Positions 1 through 8,858 of a stretch of 64,000 nt of DNA are shown here, piece after piece. Within the stretch, counting starts at the first letter, position 1, and the number at the start of each line of letters is the position of its first letter. The notes under the pieces are model-generated. The model was not told the origin of the DNA. It saw only the letters and a program-made list of their open reading frames with translations, and did no database searches. The DNA comes from Paraflavitalea pollutisoli (GTDB lineage Bacteria; Bacteroidota; Bacteroidia; Chitinophagales; Chitinophagaceae), in contig NZ_JARKMX010000002.1 in the NCBI RefSeq assembly GCF_029360705.1, positions 62,001 to 126,000 of the forward strand, in the 5' to 3' direction. Made by a program: the position numbers and the translations under genes.

Positions 1-168
1 GAAAAAGGTATGGACGATGTATTGCTCACCGGAGGTGGCATCATTCCAGAAGATGATATGCAACAACTCAATGCCCTGGGCGTTGGCCGGCTCTTTGCGC
101 CCGGCGCTACTACCCAGGAAATCGCTGGCTATATCACCGATTGGGTGAAAGAACACAGAAGTTTTTAA
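1..168 (+). CDS. Cobalamin-binding domain protein, methylmalonyl-CoA mutase type (3' end only)
   Basis: Only the last 55 codons lie in the window, in frame 1, ending at TAA 166-168. The peptide includes [12 protein letters not shown] followed by a Leu/Ala/Gly-rich stretch and [11 protein letters not shown]. This matches the end of the B12-binding Rossmann domain of methylmalonyl-CoA mutase and related mutases, where a GG(x)IP turn and an F.PGT segment line the nucleotide tail of cobalamin. It may be the C-terminus of a full mutase large subunit or a stand-alone B12-binding subunit; the window cannot separate these. A methylmalonyl-CoA epimerase is encoded at 36183-36593, so the organism probably runs the propionate/methylmalonyl pathway. 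The downstream gene is convergent. Confidence 0.75.
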   Translation, partial: EKGMDDVLLTGGGIIPEDDMQQLNALGVGRLFAPGATTQEIAGYITDWVKEHRSF

Positions 169-169
169 C

Positions 170-187
170 GCAGGATTTCGCTCCTGC
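170..187 (+). terminator. Short hairpin after the cobalamin-binding gene
   Basis: Two nucleotides after the stop codon GCAGGA (170-175) pairs with TCCTGC (182-187) around a 6-nt loop. There is no clear U-tract, so this is a weak intrinsic terminator candidate between two convergent genes. Confidence 0.3.
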
Positions 188-223
188 CTCCTCTTCATTA
201 CCTATCCTTTACCTGGCTTCGCC

Positions 224-994
224 CTATCTGTCGAACCATTTCTTAAATGCGGGGGCTTTTTCCCGGCTGATATCCAGGTCTATCTTCAATGGTGCTTTGA
301 GCGTGATCGTCAACTTCTGGTTTTCGTGGGGGCGTACGCTCTGGATGGCATCGATGTGGACAATTCCCTGGCGGTTGGCCCGGTAATATACCTGTGGGTC
401 CAACAACTCCTCCACCTCTTCCAGGGTCGTAAAATCAAGGATATGCTTTTCGCCGGCGAATGTATAAATGTAATTAAGGTTGTCGCGGAGGAAACAGGCA
501 ATGTCTTTTGTATTGACCGGTATCCACTGGTGCCGCACGTGCACAATGAACTTCTCCTTGTACGCAGGTGCCGCCGACTGATTGGCCAGTAAGGATTGCA
601 ACATCTTTTGCATAGGCGCCGGATACCGTGCCTGACTTTCTACGATGGCCCGGCATTTGGCAATTGCCCGCTGCAGCTCTTCCTCATCGACCGGCTTCAG
701 CAGGTAATCCACGCCATTTACTTTAAAGGCCCGGATAGCGTACTCGTCGTAGGCCGTCGTGAATACGATGGGACATTTGATATCGTACCGTTCCAGCAGC
801 TCGAAGCTTACCCCGTCCGACAACTGAATATCCATGAACAATACATCTGGTTCGGCATTCTCCATAAACCATTTGTACGCTGTTTTCATACTGGGTAGGG
901 TCTCCACGATGGAAATATCGGGAGCAACGTTTTTGATCCTTGCTGCCAGTTCTTTGGCAATGAGGTGTTCGTCTTCGATGATAACTGCTTTCAT
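224..994 (-). CDS. LytTR-family response regulator
   Basis: This 256-residue protein has an N-terminal receiver domain and a C-terminal LytTR DNA-binding domain. In the receiver, the acidic pair is in IIEDEH (residues 5-10), the phospho-acceptor is Asp55 in LFMDIQLSDG, the switch Thr80 is in VFTTAYDEY, and the conserved Lys-Pro is 100-101. The C-terminal ~100 residues carry the LytTR pattern (YRANRQGIVHIDAIQSV). Such regulators bind DNA directly upstream of target promoters once phosphorylated. The gene starts 24 bp after the sensor kinase gene and is almost certainly its partner. Targets are unknown. Confidence 0.93.
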   Translation of the reverse strand: MKAVIIEDEHLIAKELAARIKNVAPDISIVETLPSMKTAYKWFMENAEPDVLFMDIQLSDGVSFELLERYDIKCPIVFTTAYDEYAIRAFKVNGVDYLLKPVDEEELQRAIAKCRAIVESQARYPAPMQKMLQSLLANQSAAPAYKEKFIVHVRHQWIPVNTKDIACFLRDNLNYIYTFAGEKHILDFTTLEEVEELLDPQVYYRANRQGIVHIDAIQSVRPHENQKLTITLKAPLKIDLDISREKAPAFKKWFDR

Positions 995-1018
995 ATGCTT
1001 ACTTTTTATTGCTGCGGT

Positions 1019-4000
1019 TTACAGCAAGGGAATTCTAACCGTAAACCAGGTGGCGTCTTCTTCAATGATCATGGGTTTATTGCACAGGAAGCGATACAGG
1101 GACAGCATATTGGCAAGCCCTTGTTTATTGGATGTTTCTACAAAGTTCTTTTTCTGCAGGTTGTTACGCACCACGAGGTAGTCGTTCTCCACAAACATAT
1201 CGATCACCAATGGCGACTCGGTATCGACCAGGTTGTGCTTGATGGCATTCTCTACCAGGTTTTGCAGGGTCACGGGCGCTATCTTCCGATCGAGAAAATC
1301 GTCGCCGATGGTATTGTTGATGCGCAACCCCTGGTCAAAGCGTGTTACCTGCAGTTCAATGTACATCTGCACGAATTTCAGTTCGTCGCGCAGCGGCACT
1401 ACTTCGCTGTCGCGGTTTTTCAGGATATACCGGTAGATGCGGGACATCTTATCGAGAAAATTGCCTGCCATTTTTTGATCGATGCGTATTAAGCTGCTGA
1501 GTGAGGTCAATGAATTGAACAGGAAATGCGGATTGAGGTGTTGCTTCAGGTTTTCGTACATCACCAGTGTCTTTTCCTTTTCCAGCTGTTGGGTCTTTGT
1601 TTCTAATTGCAATATCTGCTGTTGCTGCCCCAGCTTGGCCTTGTAAAAGACGTACAACGAGGTGGCCAGCGTCAGCGCTACTGCCAACATAAACCACCAG
1701 GTTTTGTAAAAGGGTGACCTGACATGAATGGCCAGCAATACTTCCGGCGTATGCCAGTTGCCGGGCATATTCGTGGCCTTCACCTTGAATACATAATCGC
1801 CCCCGGGGATATTGGCATACCCGGCATACCGGCGTTGCCCCGCCATCACCCAATCCTTATCAAACCCTTCCAGCATATAGGCATACTCCTGCTTATCGGG
1901 CCGGTTGTAGTCGAGTGCTGCGTACTCAAACGAGATCACATTCACTCCGGGTGGTACCTCAATGGTACTTGCACCTTTCGGCAGGTACTCGCAGTATACC
2001 TCTTTATCATCGACCTTGAAGGTGGTGATCAACAAAGGCACCACCGTACTTTTCTTGGGGAACGATTGCGGATTGAAGGTGTAGTAACCACCGGCGGTCA
2101 GGATCGCCATATTACCGTCGCGCAGCAGGGATAGGCCATTGGCCAATCCAACTTTATCCAAGCCATCGGGTTTACCGTAGGTGGTAACACTGCCATTACT
2201 CTTATGGATCATGCACAGGTTGGGCGGCGAGATGGTCCAGATATTTCCTTCCGCATCTCCCTGCAGGGCAAAAGTTACTTCTTCCTGCAAGCCATTGTCG
2301 CCATTGTAGACTTTGGCCAATGCCGGCTTTTCACCCGCAGCATTGTAATGCAGCACGCCTCCATCGGTACCGGCCCAGATATCGCCATCGCGATCGGCGT
2401 ACAAGGCATAAACATGGTTCTTTCGCGCGTCCTGCGAAAGGGCACCTCTGGTGTCTGGATTCACAAACTGCTTCAACGAATCATCCAGGTAACCAAATGA
2501 GCCCCGCCGGTTGCCAATCCAAACCCGGCCACGGCGGTCGATGGCAATGGTGCGAATCACGTTCGACGGCAGCGCCAACGGACTTCCCGGTCCATTGAAA
2601 TAATGCTGGTACTGCTGCTTTTGCGGATCATAACAAAACAAGCCATTCCGCTCTGTAGCGATCCAGATGCGACCGCGGGGATCTTCCCGCAGGGTAATGA
2701 AATTATTGGAAGGCGTGGCTGCCGAGTAAGCGGGTGGCTGTGGCGGCATCAGCAGCATCTTCCTGACCGGATCGTACTGGTATACATAGTCGCGGGCAAG
2801 TACCCACACCACACCTTTGCTATCCTGAATGATATCATTGATGATCAATACCGCTTCATCGCCCGGCATGTGCTGAAAAGGCAACGTGATTGTTTGGCCG
2901 GTTTGCTTGTCGATGGCATGAAGCCCGTCGGCAAAGGCAGTACCCATGTATTGGTACCTGCCTGCCCGATCGTCCTGCAGCGACGTGATCGCATAGAAGG
3001 CGCCATTGTCTGTATGCTGCACCTTGACCGGTGTATACAGGAACTTCTTATCCCGCTCCCGTATGCGCGACAATCCTCCCACATGCCCTGCCCACAGATT
3101 TTGCTGGTTATCAGACAGTATATGCTCCACCAGCTTAGAGGGAATGCCGGCATCATTGTCATCGGGCCAGAAATTAAAACGCTTGGTTTGCTTATTGAAT
3201 ACACCCAACCCCGCATCATTACTGGCGATCCAGAGCTCCTGCTCATTACGCACCTTGATATCCATGATGATGTTGGTGGTACCGATGTTCTTATTCCTTT
3301 TGCTGAACTTGTAATTCTCCCATTGCCCTGACTGGATATTATAATAACTCAGGCCACCCGCCCAGGAGCCCAACCACAATCCCTGCCCGTCGGCCACAAT
3401 GGAAGTAAACAGGTCATCCCGTAATACCGCATTACCGGGCCAGGTGGTACGCACCGGGGTCATGGAGCACGTGGCTGGTTCAAAGCGGTAAAGACCGTCG
3501 TGGGTGGCGAGCCAGTATACCCCTTTTTTCTCCTGGTGTACTCCATAGACGGAATTGTACACCGGTCGTATTTCTATCGGGTACCGGGTACTGCTGTCCG
3601 GTATGATGTTATACTGTTGGTATTTGCCGGAGCTTCTATCCAACCGGAACAGCCCTTTTTGCTGAACACCTGCCCACACCGTATTGTCCTGATCGATGTA
3701 CAAAGCGCTGACGGCCGGTGTAGCGGCCTGCTGGCCTTCCGTTGCCTGGATGGGGTAATGGGTGAAGGTACCAGCGGCGGGATCATAGCAACTCAAACCG
3801 GCCCGCACCATACCCACCCATATTTTCCCATCACGGTCTTCTGCCAGTTTTGTCACGGCATTGCCGGGCAGACTGTTGGCATCGTCCTTGATCCGCCTGT
3901 ATACTTTGAAGTGATAGCCGTCGTAGCGATAAAGTCCGTTTACGGTTCCAAACCAGGCATAGCCCCGTGAATCCTGTAGCATGGTCGTGACCTTGTTGCT

Positions 4001-4126
4001 GCGCAGGCCTTCTGTTTCGCCGAAATGCGTAACGCTGAAATTGGCTGCATCCTGTGCAGTTATCCGGCATAGGGCGCCGGTCAGTAGCAGGATCAGCAAA
4101 CAGCAAGTTTTGGGGTTTAATGGCAT
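1019..4126 (-). CDS. Sensor histidine kinase with periplasmic propeller and Y_Y_Y domain (LytS-type kinase)
   Basis: A 1035-residue membrane sensor. It has a signal peptide (about 1-25), then a long run of two-component-regulator propeller repeats (for example DSRGYAWFGTVNGLYRYDG near residue 55, and repeated D..G.IW.GT/A motifs to about 690). A Y_Y_Y domain follows (about 725-795, YMLEGFDKDW), then a membrane helix near 809-828, a short coiled coil, and a His_kinase/HATPase_c module. The phospho-acceptor His lies near 867 in LNPHFLFNSL and the N-box near 960 in LVENAIKHN. This architecture is common in Bacteroidota for sensing extracellular or periplasmic ligands, often glycans. It differs from hybrid PUL sensors because the regulator is a separate LytTR protein encoded just downstream. 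The globin gene ends 12 bp upstream, so the three are probably co-transcribed. Confidence 0.93.
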   Translation of the reverse strand: MPLNPKTCCLLILLLTGALCRITAQDAANFSVTHFGETEGLRSNKVTTMLQDSRGYAWFGTVNGLYRYDGYHFKVYRRIKDDANSLPGNAVTKLAEDRDGKIWVGMVRAGLSCYDPAAGTFTHYPIQATEGQQAATPAVSALYIDQDNTVWAGVQQKGLFRLDRSSGKYQQYNIIPDSSTRYPIEIRPVYNSVYGVHQEKKGVYWLATHDGLYRFEPATCSMTPVRTTWPGNAVLRDDLFTSIVADGQGLWLGSWAGGLSYYNIQSGQWENYKFSKRNKNIGTTNIIMDIKVRNEQELWIASNDAGLGVFNKQTKRFNFWPDDNDAGIPSKLVEHILSDNQQNLWAGHVGGLSRIRERDKKFLYTPVKVQHTDNGAFYAITSLQDDRAGRYQYMGTAFADGLHAIDKQTGQTITLPFQHMPGDEAVLIINDIIQDSKGVVWVLARDYVYQYDPVRKMLLMPPQPPAYSAATPSNNFITLREDPRGRIWIATERNGLFCYDPQKQQYQHYFNGPGSPLALPSNVIRTIAIDRRGRVWIGNRRGSFGYLDDSLKQFVNPDTRGALSQDARKNHVYALYADRDGDIWAGTDGGVLHYNAAGEKPALAKVYNGDNGLQEEVTFALQGDAEGNIWTISPPNLCMIHKSNGSVTTYGKPDGLDKVGLANGLSLLRDGNMAILTAGGYYTFNPQSFPKKSTVVPLLITTFKVDDKEVYCEYLPKGASTIEVPPGVNVISFEYAALDYNRPDKQEYAYMLEGFDKDWVMAGQRRYAGYANIPGGDYVFKVKATNMPGNWHTPEVLLAIHVRSPFYKTWWFMLAVALTLATSLYVFYKAKLGQQQQILQLETKTQQLEKEKTLVMYENLKQHLNPHFLFNSLTSLSSLIRIDQKMAGNFLDKMSRIYRYILKNRDSEVVPLRDELKFVQMYIELQVTRFDQGLRINNTIGDDFLDRKIAPVTLQNLVENAIKHNLVDTESPLVIDMFVENDYLVVRNNLQKKNFVETSNKQGLANMLSLYRFLCNKPMIIEEDATWFTVRIPLL

Positions 4127-4138
4127 ATCGGCTTCAAT

Positions 4139-4549
4139 TTAATCAATTCCCTGCCCCTGCATCATTTCGCGAAACAACCAATTGAGCATTTCCTGCCAGG
4201 CTTCGCTCAGGGCCGGCGTCCACCCATTACCCATGCCCTCGGCCATCGTCAGCAGCAGGCATTCGCCTACTACTGCATAGTGTTCTGGCTGCGCGCCATA
4301 ACCATTGTGCCGTTGCCCGAGCTTTTGGATATCCCGGGCAATCATTTCGTGCCGTTCCAGGTTACTAATGATGTGGTGCAGCATTGTCGTAAGCCTGCGT
4401 GCCTGTTCTTTTACGTCTGATTTAAAAAGGTGCCGGATTAATGGCTCACTGGCAAATAGCCGCCTGTAAAACAACTCGCCGGCTTCCTGCGCCAGCGGTT
4501 GTATCCTCGTCCAGGAGGATTGTATGAGCCTTTGTTGCTGTACAGTCAT
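4139..4549 (-). CDS. Single-domain globin (flavohemoglobin-like globin fold)
   Basis: A globin of 136 residues if started at ATG 4549. The same frame also opens at ATG 4609, adding 20 residues of no globin character, so I prefer the shorter start. The protein begins VQQQRLIQSSWTRI as bacterial globins do. It has a likely proximal (F8) His in GQRHNGYGAQPEHY, followed by the conserved VVGECLLLTM helix. It resembles the heme domain of flavohemoglobin or Vitreoscilla haemoglobin but has no reductase domain. Expected ligands are O2, NO or CO. It sits 12 bp upstream of the large sensor kinase, which suggests a link to gas sensing or respiratory stress; that link is inference. Confidence 0.85.
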   Translation of the reverse strand: MTVQQQRLIQSSWTRIQPLAQEAGELFYRRLFASEPLIRHLFKSDVKEQARRLTTMLHHIISNLERHEMIARDIQKLGQRHNGYGAQPEHYAVVGECLLLTMAEGMGNGWTPALSEAWQEMLNWLFREMMQGQGID

Positions 4550-4674
4550 TTTGTGGTATTCAAGGGTAAAATTGCTGACAGCGCCGGTTCCGGCCTCTTT
4601 TTTCAACATGAAGTGTAGGAAATTTCAAATGAACCGTGGCAGGGGGCCTGGCGCCGTGGCATCGCTGGGGCCTG

Positions 4675-4995
4675 TCAGGCGAGGATGAGGATATCCTCCG
4701 ACTGATCGGGCAGCAGCCGGATCGGTACCACTTCGCCGATCACCGGCATTTTCCCTTCCGCTACCAGCGTATTGACCAGTTGGTACAACAGTCTTTCCTG
4801 CAACCGGATCATTACCCACAATTTGAGCGATATATACCCTTTCAGCAACTCCTGTCGCTCTTCGATCTCGATGATGCGCGCGTAGGCCCTTACTCCTTGT
4901 TGCAGCAACAGTCGTTGCTGTTGTAGCTGACCGATCACTCGTTTGCGTTGACGGCGACGTTGCAGGATATTCCACCAGGGTTTCACGGTTACCAT
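4675..4995 (-). CDS. Hypothetical protein, 106 aa
   Basis: I do not recognise this protein. It has a basic N-terminus (ILQRRRQRKRV), a Gln/Leu-rich stretch with coiled-coil character (residues about 20-35), and an Arg/Glu-rich helical middle. It ends with an acidic-hydrophobic tail (SEDILILA). There is no signal peptide or membrane segment. It lies 28 bp downstream of the 257-aa secreted protein and 125 bp upstream of the preferred globin start on the same strand, consistent with one transcription unit. A different minus frame overlapping it (4625-4975) is low-complexity and Ala/Thr/Arg-rich, and I take it as a shadow. Confidence 0.5.
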   Translation of the reverse strand: MVTVKPWWNILQRRRQRKRVIGQLQQQRLLLQQGVRAYARIIEIEERQELLKGYISLKLWVMIRLQERLLYQLVNTLVAEGKMPVIGEVVPIRLLPDQSEDILILA

Positions 4996-5023
4996 GTTTT
5001 AATTGAATAATGGGAGGGCACGA

Positions 5024-5797
5024 TCAACCGGCCGCATAGTAGTAGGTCGTTACCGCCTTTACCTGCTTTCCCTTTTTAGCGATCAGTTTTACCGGCAGGC
5101 CTTCAGCATCCGTTTCGTATTCGTACGTAAATGCGTAATTCAGCTTGCCTTTTCCGTTGGCCGAGCTGATCGTTTTGATCAAGTGTTCGCTGTTACGGCC
5201 TACCAGGTTGTTGATGTTGTGACGGAACTTCAGGTCTTCCAGGCCTGTCGTATTCGCCTTGTCGCTGTAATAACCCAGCTCCTTCGTATTGTTCAGTTCG
5301 TTGTTGTACCAGGTCAGGATGCGTACCACATCGCGCCCGTCGTATTCGTAGCTGATGGTATACGTACCTGCAGCTCCATATTCGCGCGACTCCCTAACGA
5401 GATACCCTTCTTTGTTGTACTCGAACCTGTGCAAAACGGTATCGGGCGCAAAACTACCATACGCGGCGATGGCCGTTCCCTGCAACAACTTACCTGTCGA
5501 GTCTGTCAATCCGCGGAAACTGTACACCACCCTGCCCGCTTCTTTTGCATATTCCGTCAGCAGGATGCTATCCCCCACATACCGGAATGTATTGATCTCT
5601 GTGTTGTTCTCCACCAGAGTGATGTGCCCTGCCGTGTCTTTTGTCAACTGTGTAGCCGAGGCACTATCGCCCGTAGATTGCCAACGCACCAGCCGTTTGG
5701 TAATGACCGGCTTTTTCTGTTGCACTTTTGCTTGTATACAGGCCACATACCCACACAAAGACACGATAGCCACACTGGCCATGATCTGCCATTTCAT
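5024..5797 (-). CDS. Secreted hypothetical protein with YD-repeat-like segments
   Basis: A 257-residue protein with an N-terminal signal peptide (MKWQIMASVAIVSLCGYVA). The rest is rich in Tyr-Asp and Tyr-Glu turns such as YNKEGYLVRESREYG, YEYDGRDVVR and FTYEYETDAEGLPVKL. These resemble the short beta-hairpin repeats of DUF4595/YD-like lipoproteins that are abundant in Bacteroidota. No catalytic motif is visible. The gene is the first of a closely spaced minus-strand series running to 224. The upstream minus-strand sequence contains CAACTTTG (5840-5847), one base off the TAnnTTTG -7 box. Confidence 0.65.
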   Translation of the reverse strand: MKWQIMASVAIVSLCGYVACIQAKVQQKKPVITKRLVRWQSTGDSASATQLTKDTAGHITLVENNTEINTFRYVGDSILLTEYAKEAGRVVYSFRGLTDSTGKLLQGTAIAAYGSFAPDTVLHRFEYNKEGYLVRESREYGAAGTYTISYEYDGRDVVRILTWYNNELNNTKELGYYSDKANTTGLEDLKFRHNINNLVGRNSEHLIKTISSANGKGKLNYAFTYEYETDAEGLPVKLIAKKGKQVKAVTTYYYAAG

Positions 5798-6159
5798 AAA
5801 ACAGGTTTAATGATTAATTGATACTTGATGTTTGCGAGGCAAAGTTGCGATGATCTGCCTCGCTGTAGGAAATTTTACGGAACGACCCGTTGTATTCATT
5901 CATCGAAAGATGCAGAACCCCACCCGGAATGTTTATTCGCTATACTTTCCCTTCTGCAAAACTACGGGCATCACCGGCGCCCCGTAAGTACTAATGGGTA
6001 ACTGGCCGTTTTGAATCAACAACCTGCAGAAAATATGATTGAATTGCATTCTACACGGGATTATCACCGCTTCATGCCATGTATCCGGCATTCCGCTGTA
6101 ATCTTCTTGTGGACGGGCCTTTCGCACCCCAACTTTGCGGTATCAAATACAACCTTACT
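5798..6159. other. Divergent intergenic region, 362 bp
   Basis: This region lies between two divergent secreted-protein genes and holds no convincing reading frame. Both sides carry the sequence CAACTTTG facing their gene: 5840-5847 on minus and 6130-6137 on plus. Each matches five of six fixed positions of the Bacteroidota -7 box. I see no strong hairpin. Confidence 0.4.
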
Positions 6160-6657
6160 ATGATACGCTCGAACAAATGGCCGCTTCTCCTGATCGCAGC
6201 CCTGATCTTAATCTCTTGTAAAGGACAATTGAAATTTGGCATCAAGAAAGATATTTCCAATGGTATCACCACCGCCTGGACCAATATGGAACCCAAGCAG
6301 GTAGTACGAATCATGAATGGTGAAAGGGTGTCGCACAACCAGGTGGTGCTGGGTGAAAGTTTTGCCGTGATCAACCAGGGCGTGGAAGGCCTCACCGTAA
6401 AGGATGGAAAAGTATCGGTGGGCTGCTCGCTCACGATCCTCGACAGCAGCGGCAAAAAGCTGATGGCCGAACCCGATCTTTTTGTGGGCAACGATGTGTG
6501 GGAGAAAGACAAGGCCACTGAACTGAAGTGCACCGTCAACACCGGCAAACCCATGGACTGGCAACAGGAATACCAGATCGTGGTCACCTTCTGGGATAAA
6601 TACGGCAAGGGCAAATTAGAAAACCGGCTTACGGCCTATATAGAGGACATTCCTTAG
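6160..6657 (+). CDS. Predicted lipoprotein of unknown function
   Basis: I start this at ATG 6160, not at the in-frame ATG 6079, because the 6160 start gives a clean lipoprotein signal: IRSNKWPLLLIAALILISC with lipobox LISC. The upstream in-frame segment also overlaps the presumed promoter. The mature part (about 145 residues) looks like a beta-rich domain, with DGKVSVGCSLTILDSSG and a later QEYQIVVTFWDKYGKGKLEN. I cannot assign a family. It is immediately followed by an enoyl-CoA hydratase that has its own -7 box, so co-function is not implied. Confidence 0.7.
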   Translation: MIRSNKWPLLLIAALILISCKGQLKFGIKKDISNGITTAWTNMEPKQVVRIMNGERVSHNQVVLGESFAVINQGVEGLTVKDGKVSVGCSLTILDSSGKKLMAEPDLFVGNDVWEKDKATELKCTVNTGKPMDWQQEYQIVVTFWDKYGKGKLENRLTAYIEDIP

Positions 6658-6662
6658 ATTTG
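6655..6662 (+). promoter_or_regulatory. -7 box TAGATTTG for enoyl-CoA hydratase
   Basis: A perfect match to the Bacteroidota TAnnTTTG box, 14 nt before ATG 6677. Its first three bases are the TAG stop codon of the preceding lipoprotein gene. Confidence 0.55.
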
Positions 6663-6676
6663 AGAAAATCTTTGTC

Positions 6677-7450
6677 ATGTACGAAACCTTGCTTGTAACC
6701 ACGGAAGAAAGCATCTGTACCATCACCATCAACCGGCCCGATAAACTGAACGCCATCAACAAGACCGTGATGAGCGAACTGGGCCAGGCCATCGATGAGG
6801 TGTACAACAACCCCGCGATCAAAGCAGCGATCATCACCGGCTCGGGTGGCAAAGCCTTTGTAGCCGGCGCCGACATCAGCGAGTTTCAGGGTCTTACTAA
6901 AGAGCAGGGCACGGCATTGGCCCAGAAAGGACATGATATCTTCTTCAAAATAGAACGATCGCCCAAACCCATCGTTGCTGCCGTGAACGGCTTTGCCCTG
7001 GGTGGTGGCTGCGAACTCGCCCTCGCCTGTCATTTCATCATCGCTACCGACAATGCAAAGTTTGGCCAACCCGAAGTGAACCTGGGCCTGATACCCGGCT
7101 ATGGTGGTACGCAGCGGCTGGTACAGGTGGCCGGCAAAGGACGCGCCATGGAACTGCTGATGAGTGGTCGCCTGTTTTCTGCCAAAGAAGCGTTGAGCTA
7201 TGGAGTAGCCGTGGAAGTTGTCACGCCTGGCGAACTGCTGATAAGGGTAAAAGAGGTACTGCAGACGATCATTGATAAGGCACCTATTGCGATTTCCAAT
7301 GTCATCACCTGCGTCAATAGTTTCGATCACACCCAAAAGGGATACGACCTCGAAGTAAAACTGTTTGGCGACTGCTTCGCCACAGAAGATATGAAGGAAG
7401 GCGCCGCTGCCTTCCTGGAGAAAAGAAAACCCGCCTTCAAAGGTCAATAA
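6677..7450 (+). CDS. Enoyl-CoA hydratase/isomerase (crotonase family)
   Basis: At 257 residues this is the usual length of a single-domain crotonase. It should add water across trans-2-enoyl-CoA in beta-oxidation or a related acyl-CoA pathway in the cytoplasm. Both catalytic glutamates of true hydratases are present: Glu113 in GFALGGGCELALAC and Glu133 in QPEVNLGLIPGYGG. The oxyanion-hole backbone positions fall in FVAGADI (61-67) and GGG (109-111). The exact acyl substrate cannot be read from sequence. It is convergent with, and only 1 bp from, the stop of the next gene. Confidence 0.93.
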   Translation: MYETLLVTTEESICTITINRPDKLNAINKTVMSELGQAIDEVYNNPAIKAAIITGSGGKAFVAGADISEFQGLTKEQGTALAQKGHDIFFKIERSPKPIVAAVNGFALGGGCELALACHFIIATDNAKFGQPEVNLGLIPGYGGTQRLVQVAGKGRAMELLMSGRLFSAKEALSYGVAVEVVTPGELLIRVKEVLQTIIDKAPIAISNVITCVNSFDHTQKGYDLEVKLFGDCFATEDMKEGAAAFLEKRKPAFKGQ

Positions 7451-7451
7451 C

Positions 7452-8858
7452 TTATTTACTGTTTGCCGGCTTTACCTCGGTCGTATCGGTTGCCAGCAGT
7501 GGCACCCGGTACCCGCCGGTATCAATGGCTACGCCCGGCAATGCCTGTTGCAGACCGTCCATATCTGCCTTACGAATAGAAGTCTGGTAGCAATATACCG
7601 ACCGTAGTGCCGTCAATCCTTTCAACTGTTGCAGGCCCTGCGCCGTCACCTTCGTGCCCACAATATTGAGGTATTGTAGTTGTGTCAACTGCTTTAGTTG
7701 CGCCATACCGGCATCGGTGATCCCCGTGTGATCCAATTGCAGCCGGGGGATATTTTTACACTGTACCAGGTAGCTCATCGCCGAATCATCGATCACCGGC
7801 TGCCCCATCCGCACCCAGGTCAGTTGCTCTTTCAACGGCAGTATCAACTGCAGGTCGTGGTTGCGCAGGCCAGTGGCATTCATAAAACTGACGGTGAGGT
7901 AATTGCTGTTGCGTGATACCGGTAGTATGACGGCCCCCAGGTCGCGTATCCGTTTTAGGGCACTGTCGTTTGCCTTGCCGACCGGCTCGGCCGGGATGGC
8001 ATCCGGTAGTTTGGGCGCCTCGCTTTTAGGCGCGCCCTGCAGGGCCAGCAAGGTGGATTTGATGGCCTCCGGCTGTTGCAGGTCCTTTACTTTTTTATCG
8101 AAGGAAGCGCCGGAAGCAATCCACCAGTGGATCAATGCCAGCTCCTGCTCGGTCAGCTGGGGTTTCTCTTTGGGCGGCATATGGTCTTCATGCTCTTTAG
8201 GTAAGAGTAGTCTTTTCATCAGGTCCCCTGTTTCCGCATTGCCGGGAACGATTGATACGCCCGTCTTGCCACCTTTCAGCAACAGGTCGGGCTGGTCCAT
8301 GCGAAAGCCACCTTTTTGCTTGTTCTTGTTGTGACAGCTGAAACATTTTTCCTGCAGTACCGGCTGAACTACCTGTGCGTACGCTGCAGCTTCCTGTACA
8401 TTGGTGATGATCACCTGCTTCGCAGTATCGTCACCGCTACCGATGGCAGAAAAGGGGCGTGTCAGGTAATCGGAGCCATGCGTGAGTGATCCGCCGACGT
8501 GCCCGGTGAGTGCCACGAGAACAACGAGGACGATCATCATCGGCCAGTGCCAGCGACCGCCCTGTTGCTTCACCCGCAGGTAGTACAAGACGATGGCCAA
8601 TACGGCTACCGCAATGCCCAGCCATTGGTGCTGGTTGACCATGTCCTCATCGTAATCATCGCTGCGCGACAGGAAATAGCCCGTAATACAGGAAACGATC
8701 GCACTGATCATACCTACGAGTAAGGACAAATTGATCGCCTGCCCTACCTGCGCTTCCGGCTTACGCCGTTGCCACCATTGCAGGATAAACGCCAACAAGA
8801 GGATACCGATCGGAAGGTGTACGAATACGGGGTGAAAATGACCTACGATAGAAAACAT
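7452..8858 (-). CDS. Membrane DUF2231 protein with planctomycete-type cytochrome c domain and leucine-rich repeats
   Basis: A 468-residue protein with three parts. First is an N-terminal DUF2231-like membrane unit of about four helices starting FHPVFVHLPIGILLLAF. A PSCyt1-type c-heme domain follows, with CFSCHNKNKQKGGFRMD, then HMPPKEKPQLTEQELALIHWW, the usual distal signature. The C-terminus has leucine-rich repeats (DHTGITDAGMAQLKQLTQL and a second copy). It is the last gene of the operon. Its ATG shares one base with the TAA of the isomerase gene (overlap at 8858), implying translational coupling. It probably anchors an electron-transfer function to the cytoplasmic membrane for the two periplasmic proteins encoded upstream. 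That role is inferred from the recurrent clustering of these families. Confidence 0.88.
   Translation of the reverse strand: MFSIVGHFHPVFVHLPIGILLLAFILQWWQRRKPEAQVGQAINLSLLVGMISAIVSCITGYFLSRSDDYDEDMVNQHQWLGIAVAVLAIVLYYLRVKQQGGRWHWPMMIVLVVLVALTGHVGGSLTHGSDYLTRPFSAIGSGDDTAKQVIITNVQEAAAYAQVVQPVLQEKCFSCHNKNKQKGGFRMDQPDLLLKGGKTGVSIVPGNAETGDLMKRLLLPKEHEDHMPPKEKPQLTEQELALIHWWIASGASFDKKVKDLQQPEAIKSTLLALQGAPKSEAPKLPDAIPAEPVGKANDSALKRIRDLGAVILPVSRNSNYLTVSFMNATGLRNHDLQLILPLKEQLTWVRMGQPVIDDSAMSYLVQCKNIPRLQLDHTGITDAGMAQLKQLTQLQYLNIVGTKVTAQGLQQLKGLTALRSVYCYQTSIRKADMDGLQQALPGVAIDTGGYRVPLLATDTTEVKPANSK

Noticed and set aside
4625-4975. 116-codon minus frame overlapping the 106-aa hypothetical gene
   Set aside because: Low-complexity Ala/Thr/Arg composition with no helix pattern; the 4675-4995 frame is more protein-like.
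5003-5821. 272-codon plus frame antisense to the 257-aa secreted protein
   Set aside because: The minus-strand protein has a clean signal peptide and repeat-like motifs; the plus frame shows neither.
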